In this document: positions 16,363 to 24,850 of the stretch, in pieces
Layout: each line of letters opens with the position of its first letter
Numbering within the stretch: position 1 is the first letter of the stretch
The notes under the pieces: generated by a model
What the model saw: the letters and a program-made list of their open reading frames with translations, nothing else
What the model was told of the DNA's origin: nothing
Database searches by the model: none
DNA from: Granulosicoccus sp.
GTDB lineage: Bacteria > Pseudomonadota > Gammaproteobacteria > Granulosicoccales > Granulosicoccaceae
Assembly: GCA_023301795.1 (NCBI GenBank)
Contig: JALZVU010000059.1
Span: forward strand, 1-49,675
Direction: 5' to 3'
Length of the DNA stretch: 49,675 nt
Translations under genes and position numbers: made by a program

Positions 16363-17799
16363 CTAATCTTGTTCGGCATTAAAATACACTACAAAATTCG
16401 CCCCTGTACCTTTGCTTGGCGCTTCGACTTTGATCGTAAAACCATGAATGTCCACCACCCATTTGACCAATGACAAACCCAGACCGGTGCCCTGCATGGC
16501 ACGTGTGTTGGCGGCTCTAAAGAACCGATCAAACACACGCGTTGCGTCCTCGGTCTTGATGCCTGGCCCATCATCTTCAATACGTAAGGATGTGCTGTTC
16601 AAACTAATGTACAGAGTGCCTTGCCTATCATTGAATTTTATGGCGTTGGTCAACAGATTATTAATCATGAGCGACAACGATGGTTCATGAGCATCGATAT
16701 CGATAGATCTTCCATCACAATCAAACTGAACCACCAACTTCTTATTTGTGATCAGAGGCGATAGCAGCCCCAACTGCGCATTGACTAGTTCATACAAGTC
16801 AAGAGATGTTTTTTCAATCGATTGTGTAGACTGCAATCTGGCAAGCTTCAGCAATTGATCAATCAATAAGCTACTGTGATCTGCGCTATCTTTCAGACTA
16901 TCCAAATACCCCGTGATCGCGGGATCAGTATTTTCGCGTCGAATCAACTGCTCCAGCATCTTTATAGACGTAATTGGGGTGCGAAGTTCATGAGCTGCAT
17001 CATCAGTAAATTGTTTCTCGCGCAGCACTCCCAACTCAATACCTGCCAACAGTTTGTTTACCGACTGTACGATAGGAAGCAACTCAGTGTGCTGACCCGC
17101 ACAAGGTATTCTGTTGAGGTTATTAACTGATCGCTCGCTCACTGCACGACTGACCACGGTCAGTGATTTCATACCTCGTAGTACTACCCACCAGGCGACT
17201 AATAGAACCACAAATGGCAACAAAACAATGGGAGAGAATGTTGCCAACAACAACGATTTTATAGCTTCCTGCCGCTCTGTCACATGCTCAAAAAATTCAA
17301 CATCAAGCGGCGTATCAGATTGAAGCAAGGATCGTGTTGTTCTATAGCAGCGCCACATCATGCTGGGTAAATCAGCAGTTCCTTGTTTCTCGAAATCATT
17401 AAATCCGGGCGAACAACTGGGAAAGCTACGCGCTTGGCTGGCGGTATACAAAACGGTATTGCCAACGCGTAGGCGGTACAAGATTGAAAGTCCCTGTCTG
17501 GATTCTATCTCAGACGCAATCTCTACCAGCTCTTCGCTCAAATCATCACCCGATTCGGCTGCAGAATTATTCTGACCCTCTTCTGCGTATTCATACTGCA
17601 AGAATGATAGAAGAATCTCGGCGTTGTTTTTCAATTGCTGATCGAAAAGAGTATTAATTGATTGGCTTGCCACGAAAATTGCGACGCATCCAGCAATACT
17701 GATCAATAGCAGGACAGGAATAAGCAACTGAATCAGTAGACGGCGTGTTAGTGACCGATTACCCGAACTTGCCCTACTCATCAGACGCTGAATTCTCAA
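16363..17799 (-). CDS. Sensor histidine kinase, TctE/QseC-like
   Basis: A 478-residue inner-membrane kinase. Helix 1 is at about residues 21-44, a periplasmic domain of about 140 residues follows (2CSK_N-like, with two Cys at 129 and 151), helix 2 is at 188-206, a HAMP-like linker at 208-260, the H-box FTDDAAHELRTP with phospho-accepting His270, then the N-box (INNLLTNAIKF), G1 (IEDDGPGI) and G2 (GTGLGLSLVKW). It should autophosphorylate and pass the phosphate to the regulator whose gene overlaps its start by 26 bases. The signal is unknown. The adjacent ABC membrane domain gene converges with it. Confidence 0.93.
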   Translation of the reverse strand: MRIQRLMSRASSGNRSLTRRLLIQLLIPVLLLISIAGCVAIFVASQSINTLFDQQLKNNAEILLSFLQYEYAEEGQNNSAAESGDDLSEELVEIASEIESRQGLSILYRLRVGNTVLYTASQARSFPSCSPGFNDFEKQGTADLPSMMWRCYRTTRSLLQSDTPLDVEFFEHVTERQEAIKSLLLATFSPIVLLPFVVLLVAWWVVLRGMKSLTVVSRAVSERSVNNLNRIPCAGQHTELLPIVQSVNKLLAGIELGVLREKQFTDDAAHELRTPITSIKMLEQLIRRENTDPAITGYLDSLKDSADHSSLLIDQLLKLARLQSTQSIEKTSLDLYELVNAQLGLLSPLITNKKLVVQFDCDGRSIDIDAHEPSLSLMINNLLTNAIKFNDRQGTLYISLNSTSLRIEDDGPGIKTEDATRVFDRFFRAANTRAMQGTGLGLSLVKWVVDIHGFTIKVEAPSKGTGANFVVYFNAEQD

Positions 17800-18445
17800 T
17801 AATGTAGCCTAAGCCCCTAGTTGTTTTTATCAACGTTTTACCCAGCTTCTTTCTCAAGGCTGAAATATGGACCTCTATTGCATTACCCTCAAAATCTGAG
17901 CTAGTGTCATACAATCGCTCCTCTAGCATCGCACGGCTATAATAACGACCTTGTCCCTGCAACAAAATGAACAATATAGAAACCTCTTTCTTTGAAAGAT
18001 GTACCGATTCATTGTCCAGCTCAACTGTCTTATTCACGAGATCGAAAGACAAATCTCCATATTCAATAAGCATCGCTGATACGCCATCCTTGCGCCTTTT
18101 AACGGCACGAACACGGGCATCCAGCTCCTTGAAATCGATCGGCTTGACAAGGTAATCATCAGCCCCCAAATCCAGTCCCTGCACCCGGCTGTCGATATCA
18201 CCATAGGCGGTCATAATCAACACACCCACGCTAGACCTACGCCGCTTTATATATTTGAGAACTTCCAAGCCACTACCATCAGGTAAGCCGATATCAAGCA
18301 AGACAATGTCAAACTCTGTTTCGTCCAGCATCTGTTTAGCTGCTGAAACCGATTGCGCCCATTGAACACGACCTTCCTTTATCAGCCATTGCTCAACAGC
18401 ATGTCCTATCAGGTAGTCGTCTTCCACTACCAATGTTGAGATCAC
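17774..18445 (-). CDS. Response regulator, OmpR/QseB family
   Basis: A 223-residue regulator. The receiver domain spans residues 1-115 with the acidic pair EDD (8-10), phospho-acceptor Asp51 in LLDIGLPDG, Thr79 and Lys101 in VKP. The C-terminal OmpR-type winged helix is at about 128-220 (LSKKEVSILFIL; EVHISALRKKLG; TTRGLGYII). It overlaps the sensor-kinase gene and is its cognate partner. The DNA sites it binds are not identified; the porin and ABC membrane domain genes beyond the kinase gene are candidates. Confidence 0.95.
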   Translation of the reverse strand: MISTLVVEDDYLIGHAVEQWLIKEGRVQWAQSVSAAKQMLDETEFDIVLLDIGLPDGSGLEVLKYIKRRRSSVGVLIMTAYGDIDSRVQGLDLGADDYLVKPIDFKELDARVRAVKRRKDGVSAMLIEYGDLSFDLVNKTVELDNESVHLSKKEVSILFILLQGQGRYYSRAMLEERLYDTSSDFEGNAIEVHISALRKKLGKTLIKTTRGLGYIIENSASDE

Positions 18446-18545
18446 GGCAATACTCCAAGTTATCAGGCAATGTAACGACGATCAGCTTAAGAACGATGCT
18501 TATCTGCGATCTTATACCTGCGTAATTTGCCTACGCCAGCTAGGA

Positions 18546-18704
18546 CTAGCGCGATTTCCGTTTGAGCATCAGTGTGCAATGGCTGTTTTGTAACGTCCAG
18601 AGCAGTTCACCAACGGTAAAGCGGAGTTTCTCACCATCACTTGGTGTCACATTGCCAGATGGGTGCTGGTCAATGGCAGTCAGTAAACGGCGTTTAAAAT
18701 TCAT
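18546..18704 (-). CDS. Small ORF between dioxygenase and response regulator
   Basis: A 52-residue frame that fills the gap between the TauD-like gene and the two-component genes, all on the same strand. It begins MNFKRRLLTAIDQHPSGNV and ends LMLKRKSR, basic at both ends with a mixed centre. The ATG has no good ribosome site; in-frame GTG and TTG lie six to nine bases upstream. No family is recognised. It may be a real small gene. Confidence 0.35.
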   Translation of the reverse strand: MNFKRRLLTAIDQHPSGNVTPSDGEKLRFTVGELLWTLQNSHCTLMLKRKSR

Positions 18705-18772
18705 CGCCAACACTCAGCGTTATCGGCACAATGAACAGGCAGCTGATCAGAGTGTGTTACTCGGTTGATTCA

Positions 18773-19666
18773 TTATAGGTTCCCCATGCCCATAAACAGC
18801 TTTCTATTCTCTGGGCCCATGGCTTGCCGCCTACCATGCATAACACGCCAATTATCAATAATCGCTATATCGCCAACTTGCCAAGGAATTTCCACGGTAA
18901 TAGACTCTGCCAGCTCCGCCAGTTCATGCTTTAGTTCATCACTTACTGTCGTTCCATCAGCAAATTCATAAGCAGGAGCGTCTTCATTAAATGAGGGTCC
19001 GAGTATCGCATTCGCAAATGCAGGCCTTTCGCCCAACTTACTACTTATCAGCGGATTCAGTGTCAGCCGATAGGCGAGCGAATTGTCACTGCTCACAGAG
19101 CCTGTGAGTTCTGGGCGTGCAGCAAGCGTTTCCTCCAGATGGTGGTGTTTAACCTGCTCCACCTCGGTCAGCATGGGATGCTCACTGACTAGATAGGACT
19201 TCCAGAGCACCTCTGGCAGCGTGCTTGTTACAGTCAATGGCTGTTCAAATAGAGCTTGCAAATTATCGGGCAACAAAGCCAGTAACTGTGCACCATCACA
19301 CAAGGTGGTACACGAGCCATGCTGGGCAGCTTGTTGGCAGTAAAAAAATACGAGTTCAGGAATGCTGGGCGTGTTGCCGTTTTCTACGTGTAGTCCAATT
19401 TTTTCAGTGCCCGCGTTCACCTTCTGAAGTGACTTGTTCAGTTTGTGTGTCGTAGGATCGAAAGTGACTGTACTGCACATATAGTTCACCAATTGGTCGA
19501 ACAGCTCTCTGTCAACTGAAAAATTTCGCAGTAGACAGTAGCCGTGCATAACAAGTTTATCGTTAATTGATGACTTGACATTCATGCCACGAAAAGAGCT
19601 TCTAGGCAGAGTCTTGGCATCGATAATTGAGGTCTTGTTGAGCATGCTGGAGCTGTCAGAGTACAT
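18773..19666 (-). CDS. TauD/TfdA-family Fe(II)/2-oxoglutarate dioxygenase (HxE type)
   Basis: A 297-residue enzyme of the TauD fold. The first metal motif is His-x-Glu (His93 and Glu95 in GLHVENGN) instead of His-x-Asp; the same exchange is known in clavaminate synthase-like enzymes. The distal His lies in NWRVMHGRR near residue 276, with a 2-oxoglutarate-binding Arg in NRKLF close to the end. It should hydroxylate or desaturate a small molecule, probably amino-acid-like, with loss of CO2 from 2-oxoglutarate. No biosynthetic cluster is visible around it. The start is the first ATG; ATGs further in (residues 8 and 28) are possible. Confidence 0.85.
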   Translation of the reverse strand: MYSDSSSMLNKTSIIDAKTLPRSSFRGMNVKSSINDKLVMHGYCLLRNFSVDRELFDQLVNYMCSTVTFDPTTHKLNKSLQKVNAGTEKIGLHVENGNTPSIPELVFFYCQQAAQHGSCTTLCDGAQLLALLPDNLQALFEQPLTVTSTLPEVLWKSYLVSEHPMLTEVEQVKHHHLEETLAARPELTGSVSSDNSLAYRLTLNPLISSKLGERPAFANAILGPSFNEDAPAYEFADGTTVSDELKHELAELAESITVEIPWQVGDIAIIDNWRVMHGRRQAMGPENRKLFMGMGNL

Positions 19667-19871
19667 ACCACCACTATCCGTGACGAGGATTAAGTGAATC
19701 TTAAGAAACGTTGATGCCTAGGTTTGAGTAATCGCTTTGTTGATCGACTTCACGATTACTCATGCGCAAGTTAACAAGCAGCTAGATTTCAGTAGCCTTC
19801 CGTTGTTTGTGTTCCAATCACGGTATCGATAATTGGTTTTTTTGGAAGCTTAAGGCAAATTTCTATGGGAG

Positions 19872-19931
19872 CTGCACTCACTATTTTTGCGGTGATTAAA
19901 ATCTTGATTTTAGTCGTACGGGTGGGTGCAG
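19872..19931. repeat. Nested palindrome in the 420-bp divergent intergenic region
   Basis: An inner perfect 7-2-7 palindrome (TAAAATC 19897-19903, GATTTTA 19906-19912) lies inside an outer inverted repeat (CTGCACTCAC 19872-19881 against GTGGGTGCAG 19922-19931, nine of ten matching). The region 19667-20087 between the divergent dioxygenase and Slp genes holds no other feature I can support. It could be an operator pair or a transcribed hairpin. Confidence 0.5.
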
Positions 19932-20087
19932 TTGCGTCTCAGCACACCGGACTTACCGAGGCCAACTACAATGCTCAACCCAGAATTGCGCTTTAAACTG
20001 TAAACCAATGCAAACTAATATTGTCTATGTAGTCGGAACACACCATAGTACAGACTGTAACTTCGTCTACCCACCAAGAGTAGCGTC

Positions 20088-20696
20088 ATGCTCAACGTTA
20101 GCATCAAGCCCCATCGACTGTTCACGGTAGCGTGTTTCGGTCTTATCGCACTTTGGTTGTCTGGTTGCGTATCAGCTCAACCCGCCCCGTCCTCGCCAGA
20201 ATCAGTCATATCCTCCATAGCGCCCAATGATGTGCGTAAGGTGGGCGAGACTGGCTCGACAGTTCGTTGGGGCGGTACTATCGCCAGCATAAGCAACACA
20301 GGTGCGGGCAACAGCGTTGTAGAGATTGTGTCTCGGCCCCTTCAAAGCAATGGGAGGCCTCTGCACAATGACCAGTCAGCAGGAAGATTCATCGCCGAAA
20401 CATCAGAATTCCTTGACCCGAACATCATCGTCGTTGGCAGAGATATGACTCTGGTTGGCACTGTCAGAGAGGTTCGCGAGGGAAAAGTTGGCAAAGCCGA
20501 CTATCTTTTTCCAGTAGTGGCGATCGATACGTACCGCTATTGGAGTAAGCAGTCTACCGAGTCAGCCTACCAAGGACGACATGGCTATGGGTACCGCCAC
20601 TATGGGCATGATCGGTACTGGGGGCACTCTCGGCGTCACCACCCCAGGCGCTATCGCTCAGGAGTTACAGGCTCTTTTGGCATCATCCTCCGCTAG
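20088..20696 (+). CDS. Slp-family outer-membrane lipoprotein (first copy)
   Basis: A 202-residue lipoprotein with lipobox LSGC (Cys27). The Slp domain shows VRWGGTIASISNTGAG, the phrase PLQSNGRP, GRFIAETSEFLDP and GRDMTLVGTVREVREGKVGKADYLFPVV, all typical of the family, whose members are outer-membrane lipoproteins made on starvation or stress in enterobacteria. The tail after residue 165 is His/Tyr/Arg-rich (YGYRHYGHDRYWGHSRRHH) and may bind metal. A paralogue follows 18 bp later; both probably share a promoter. Confidence 0.87.
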   Translation: MLNVSIKPHRLFTVACFGLIALWLSGCVSAQPAPSSPESVISSIAPNDVRKVGETGSTVRWGGTIASISNTGAGNSVVEIVSRPLQSNGRPLHNDQSAGRFIAETSEFLDPNIIVVGRDMTLVGTVREVREGKVGKADYLFPVVAIDTYRYWSKQSTESAYQGRHGYGYRHYGHDRYWGHSRRHHPRRYRSGVTGSFGIILR

Positions 20697-20714
20697 AATC
20701 CGACCTGCTAATAA

Positions 20715-21248
20715 ATGACTATGTCACCACAAAACTCCGCCCCCATCTACGCGATAATCTACCTAACGCTGAGCGGTGTTCTAGCGGGTTGTGCCACAAG
20801 CCCCATCGAGCTTGAGCAACCGACATCATCTGTCAGTGTTACTCAAGCGAGAGCCTCACTCGAAGATGGGGATACATCAACACTTACCTCACCGGAAGCG
20901 AACGTATTGTGGGGTGGCACAGTACTCAGCGTGTCTAACCTGACAGATAGTACGCAAGTGGAGATCATGGGCTTCCCCCTCGATCGTCAGCAGAGGCCAA
21001 CCACTGGGCACACGCCCCAAGGTCGGTTTGTTGCCTCGTATGAAGGCTTTGTTGAACCGTTGGATTTTCCGATTGGCCGCGTTGTGACCCTACTCGGCTC
21101 GATAAGCGATCCTATTCGCGGCACTATTGGTGAGGTCGAATATGTGTACCCGGCTATTAATGTTATTGATAGCCATCTATGGACCGAGCAAGAGCTCGCG
21201 CCAAAACCCAGGGTCTCGTTTGGTATCGGGATTAATCTGGGGAACTAG
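20715..21248 (+). CDS. Slp-family outer-membrane lipoprotein (second copy)
   Basis: A 177-residue paralogue of the preceding gene. The lipobox is LAGC (Cys25). The core NVLWGGTVLSVSN, EIMGFPLDRQQRP, GRFVASYEGFVEPLDF, GRVVTLLGSIS and GEVEYVYPAI aligns with the first copy. It lacks the His-rich tail and ends SFGIGINLGN. The tandem pair arose by duplication and has diverged well. It probably sits in the inner leaflet of the outer membrane. Confidence 0.85.
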   Translation: MTMSPQNSAPIYAIIYLTLSGVLAGCATSPIELEQPTSSVSVTQARASLEDGDTSTLTSPEANVLWGGTVLSVSNLTDSTQVEIMGFPLDRQQRPTTGHTPQGRFVASYEGFVEPLDFPIGRVVTLLGSISDPIRGTIGEVEYVYPAINVIDSHLWTEQELAPKPRVSFGIGINLGN

Positions 21249-21285
21249 CCTAGACTATTCACTCAACACCCGATCCTTCTACCCT

Positions 21286-21525
21286 ATGCCAGCAAATAAA
21301 CAACATCCATTCACTCGAGCAGATGTGCAACGACGCGGCATTATTGTTGGGATCGTTGTAGGGACGATACTGAATTGCATCAATCAAGGTCCGGAAGTTA
21401 TGTCAGGTGCATCGATTCACTGGGGCAAGGTCTGGTTGACGTTCCTGGTGCCCTATTGCGTTTCCACCTACAGCTCAGTATCAGTTATGATTCAAAGCGA
21501 AAAAGAAGCCTCGTCTGAGAAGTGA
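21286..21525 (+). CDS. nrtS: NrtS-like small nitrate/nitrite transporter
   Basis: A 79-residue membrane protein starting at the ATG at 21286. Two helices are visible: IIVGIVVGTILNCINQG and VWLTFLVPYCVSTYSSV. The pattern RRGxxVxxVVGTxLNxINQG...GxxIxWxKxxLTxLVPYxVSTYxxV is the one I know from the NrtS family of small nitrate/nitrite uptake proteins found in marine cyanobacteria and marine proteobacteria. The gene follows the second Slp gene by 37 bp and could be in the same operon. Assignment is by recognition of the pattern only. Confidence 0.65.
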   Translation: MPANKQHPFTRADVQRRGIIVGIVVGTILNCINQGPEVMSGASIHWGKVWLTFLVPYCVSTYSSVSVMIQSEKEASSEK

Positions 21526-21547
21526 GAATCCATGATACTGTTTGAGT

Positions 21548-22459
21548 CTAAAAAATAGACAAGCCTGTGCGTTGAGTAAATAGACGCAGTGCCTCTGTTG
21601 CAGCGACTGAATTCCCAGACTCACCTAGAGCAGGAGACCAGGCACAGATAGCCATCTGATTTGGCACGATAGCCACAATACCCCCACCAACGCCACTCTT
21701 TGCCGGCAACCCTACCTCAAAGGCAAATTCTCCAGCACGATCGTACGTTCCACAGGTAAGCATCAGCGCATTGATACGGCGTGCACGCCGAGAGGTTACC
21801 ACCTGGTGCCCTGAAACAGGCTGACACCCATCACAGGCTAAAAACCCGAATGTCTGTGCAAGTTGCACACACGTTGACACGATTGAACATTGTTTGAAGT
21901 ACACATCCAACACCTGATCTACAGGGTGCTGCAAATTGCCGAAACTCTTCATCAGGCTAGCCATGGCCTCATTGCGAAAGCCAGTCGCCTTCTCCGATTC
22001 AGCAACATCACTATCAATAGTTGGCTCGCTACCCGTCTGTTGCTCAATGAATGACAGCAGCTGCTCTAAAGGCTCATCATAGGCCTCCAGCAGGGTATCA
22101 GCTACAAGAATGGCCCCGGCATTGATCAACGGGTTACGTGGCACACCTCGTTCAAATTCAAGTTGTACCAATGAATTGAATGGATCACCAGAAGGCTCAA
22201 GCCCAACACGAGTCCACAGCTGCCGGCCATGATGATCAATGGCAAGCGTTAAGCCAAGAACCTTGGAGATACTTTGAATTGAGAAGCTTGTTTGAGCATC
22301 TCCGGTTTGGTAGATCTGCCCATCTTTTGTATATATCGCCATACCAAACTGACAAGGATCAACACACGCCAGAGCGGGTATATAGTCTGCAACTTTGCCT
22401 TGGCCAACAAGTGGAGCAACTTCTGCGGCAATATCGTCGATGATTGATTGCAATGACAT
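21548..22459 (-). CDS. glsA: Glutaminase A
   Basis: A glutaminase of the serine-dependent beta-lactamase-like fold, 303 residues from the ATG chosen here, because the family begins close to this point (IIDDIAAEVAPLVGQGKVADYIPAL). An upstream ATG at 22561 would add 34 residues with no counterpart. Catalytic parts are SIQSISKVLGLTL (Ser/Lys), NPLINAGAI and KSGVGGGIVAI. It hydrolyses glutamine to glutamate and ammonia in the cytoplasm. It converges with the nrtS-like gene at a distance of 22 bp, so nitrogen genes meet here. Confidence 0.93.
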   Translation of the reverse strand: MSLQSIIDDIAAEVAPLVGQGKVADYIPALACVDPCQFGMAIYTKDGQIYQTGDAQTSFSIQSISKVLGLTLAIDHHGRQLWTRVGLEPSGDPFNSLVQLEFERGVPRNPLINAGAILVADTLLEAYDEPLEQLLSFIEQQTGSEPTIDSDVAESEKATGFRNEAMASLMKSFGNLQHPVDQVLDVYFKQCSIVSTCVQLAQTFGFLACDGCQPVSGHQVVTSRRARRINALMLTCGTYDRAGEFAFEVGLPAKSGVGGGIVAIVPNQMAICAWSPALGESGNSVAATEALRLFTQRTGLSIF

Positions 22460-22629
22460 ACTCGATTTAACCTGGTTGTCGAAACTACAAAAAAATAGTG
22501 ACGCAGACGAGCGCTTTAGGTGTAACTGTACCTCAGCTAGATCATCAATTTTGTAATTCAACAGCTCAAGTCGTACAGTGGAGGCCTAATTCCGACTCCA
22601 CCATACTGTCGAGACTCTGCCGTCAAGCT

Positions 22630-24054
22630 CTAGAACTTCACAGACAGTTCCGTGATGATTCCGTCGAAGCCCGCGCCGATCTGACCACCCGAGTTAGCTT
22701 CCTCGTCCTGATCAACATACTCAAATTTCCAAAGTGTTTTATCATTTAGCCAGTAACCACCCGCGACCTGAATACGTTCAAGTGTGTCATCACCACTCAC
22801 GCCATCAGTATCGTTAGTGGCACTCGTAAATCGTCCTGCTACGTAGAACTTGCCAGGTACTAGATATTGTTGCGCTTCGAGTACATAGAAATCGACAGCA
22901 CTGTCGGCCTCAACCACCTCATTTGATTCAAAACGATTGCCAGCAGCATCAAAGCTGACAATGCCCGGCAAAACATCACCTGCTGCGTTGGAAAAGGCGA
23001 AATCATCCTCAGCGCGACCAATCATGGCAATCAGGCTGGTGTTAGCGTTGGGCTGATAGGCAATATTAAACTGAGCAATCGACATGTCTAGCCCAGGCAT
23101 GATGCCAATGTGGGTTTCACGCGAGCTTGATCCCGAAGCTGAGAAATTGTAGTTCTCGCCATCTCCAAAGCGATAGTTGGTAGTCGTTACGCCATCCAGA
23201 CTGGCAACACCACCAGCGTCGAAATTAAGCTGGTCACCCTGATCTGCCTGAAAGAAATTGACCCCAACCTTGAAACCACCAGCAAAATTCAAAGTACCTT
23301 GGAGCCGCCCGTTGAAACCGCGATCCTCCTGGAACTGCTCGCCGAAACTTGATCCAGTGATATGGCCTGCCACATTGTAGCTCTCTATACGACCATCACC
23401 CAATGTCTGCGTGTACGATAGCTGAACACCGTTTTCCGCCGTGGCGTAATCAACTGGGGAATTGCCGACCAAGGCATTACCCTGATTGTCCGCTCCGTCC
23501 TGAAAACCCTTGAACTGAAAAGGCGCCGCTCCAATGTTGCCAATTCTCAAAGTGAGATTTTTATCCTCGGATGCTCTACCTGCCAAACCGAGTAGATTGA
23601 ATTCGATACCACCAAAATCCTGATGAAAGGAAAAATCCCGGTCTCCGTTGTTACCGAAGTCGTTAGGTTCCTCAGCAATATCCACATCCGCAACGATATT
23701 ATCAGTGATTTTAAATTTTAACTGTAGATTGAACCTCGGGCGTAAAAAATTGGATTCCTGTTCTTCATCACCCGGACGAAATGCACCATCCGCAGCTTGA
23801 ATGGCCTGAAATCCTTGCATCAACAACAAATTTACCTCAAGGCGATCGTCGAATAATGTATTTTCGCTTGCATGGCTAACGGATCCAGCGACCAACATTA
23901 CACAAGTCAATATACTGACTTGTGCAATGTGGACATTGTTAGCGATCTTAGTATGTAGTGAATCGGCAGATCGACTGTATGAACGCAACTTTCCAGATTC
24001 AATCGGATTGGCGGATACAGCACTGCAGCAGACAACGTTAAAAGGGAACAGCAT
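22630..24054 (-). CDS. Outer-membrane beta-barrel protein (porin-like)
   Basis: A 474-residue protein from the ATG at 24054, selected for its GAGG ribosome site with seven-base spacing; a frame upstream to 24144 is less likely. A signal-like hydrophobic segment is unusually far in (VSILTCVMLVAGSVSHA, about residues 47-63), preceded by a 45-residue polar region. The mature part is a repeating beta pattern (FNLQLKFKITDNIVADVDIA, GGFKVGVNFFQADQG, KTLWKFEYVDQDEEA) and ends in TELSVKF with terminal Phe. It is probably a porin for an unknown solute. The long N-region is odd; a second start nearer the signal may be used. Confidence 0.75.
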   Translation of the reverse strand: MLFPFNVVCCSAVSANPIESGKLRSYSRSADSLHTKIANNVHIAQVSILTCVMLVAGSVSHASENTLFDDRLEVNLLLMQGFQAIQAADGAFRPGDEEQESNFLRPRFNLQLKFKITDNIVADVDIAEEPNDFGNNGDRDFSFHQDFGGIEFNLLGLAGRASEDKNLTLRIGNIGAAPFQFKGFQDGADNQGNALVGNSPVDYATAENGVQLSYTQTLGDGRIESYNVAGHITGSSFGEQFQEDRGFNGRLQGTLNFAGGFKVGVNFFQADQGDQLNFDAGGVASLDGVTTTNYRFGDGENYNFSASGSSSRETHIGIMPGLDMSIAQFNIAYQPNANTSLIAMIGRAEDDFAFSNAAGDVLPGIVSFDAAGNRFESNEVVEADSAVDFYVLEAQQYLVPGKFYVAGRFTSATNDTDGVSGDDTLERIQVAGGYWLNDKTLWKFEYVDQDEEANSGGQIGAGFDGIITELSVKF

Positions 24055-24455
24055 ACAAACACCTCTTTTGATATATCCCAAGAAAAATTCAAAAACAACA
24101 ATTATCGAACTTTGCATAGCTGTGATATTAACAAACCGACTCATATGGTCAAGGGTTAGTAGACGTGTTTTAGAAAATAATTATATTGAACATGGTTGGC
24201 TTACAATTGTCATTCTCATATTAATACCCATGCTTGTATTATTGTAAATATCTAACTGATTCCAAGCTAAGTAAATTCGAATTTATTACAAAATAAACTG
24301 TAACCTTTGTATTGAACTTCATCACGCAAAGCTCACTGCATGAATCCCCGTCATTCTATTGACCAACACGTTAGCATGCCACACAGTTACAAGAACATTC
24401 TCGATACGCAACACCTGACCTTCTAATCCAGACACATAGATAGATGTCCATATTT

Positions 24456-24656
24456 GGGCTGAAAACAGCCCCACCCGGCGGTGACTATAATCGCCTGTAT
24501 GTTCATGTAAGCTACAGTTACCCGAACTAAGCCGCCGAGACTGAGACTTGAACTAACACATGAGATAAGCCAACGGTGCCTTGACGTAATCTGATGGGGA
24601 TGTGCAAGCCCCGAGGCGGTTCTGGGCGTGGGCCATCAGTCAGTCTCTCGGGTAAC
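24456..24656. ncRNA. Possible structured RNA or relic in a 650-bp gene-free region
   Basis: Between the barrel gene and the chemoreceptor gene there is no supported gene, but strong pairing is seen. A hairpin GGGCTG-AAAA-CAGCCC lies at 24456-24471, a short GGCG/CGCC hairpin at 24477-24495, and then a long-range stem. The stem pairs 24517-24525 (GTTACCCGA) with 24648-24656 (TCGGGTAAC) and 24537-24544 (GAGACTGA) with 24640-24647 (TCAGTCTC), giving 17 perfect pairs with an 11-base bulge on one side. A GGGG/CCCC hairpin (24596-24612) lies inside. A TATAAT is at 24486-24491. No known RNA family is matched with confidence, and the strand is undecided. Minus-strand frames here are also partly open, so a relic of a mobile or coding sequence remains possible. 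Confidence 0.35.
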
Positions 24657-24782
24657 ACACGCTGCCACGTCTTGCTTTTATATCACTGGCATCGAGCACT
24701 TACCAACACAACGTAAATCGTCACCACGCGTCTTCCAACGTTCGTGAACTAACATGTCATAGCAACTGACGACGGCGCTCCT

Positions 24783-24790
24783 GCCGATAA
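24783..24790 (+). promoter_or_regulatory. FliA (sigma-28)-like -10 element upstream of the chemoreceptor
   Basis: GCCGATAA is an exact match to the flagellar sigma-28 -10 box, 61 bases before the chosen chemoreceptor start. The expected -35 (TAAAGTTT, 11 bases upstream) is not recognisable, so the promoter is only likely. Transcription would begin near 24797. Confidence 0.4.
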
Positions 24791-24850
24791 CCTATAGTGC
24801 AGTATCGTCATAGTTTGGTTACCCAACATGTGCGCTTTACGTTCATAAAA

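Noticed and set aside
24456-24656. Known riboswitch (TPP, FMN or cobalamin) reading of the structured region
   Set aside because: Isolated fragments resemble these (CTGAGA as in TPP, CCGGCGGTGA as in FMN), but the remaining conserved cores are missing and no vitamin gene follows.
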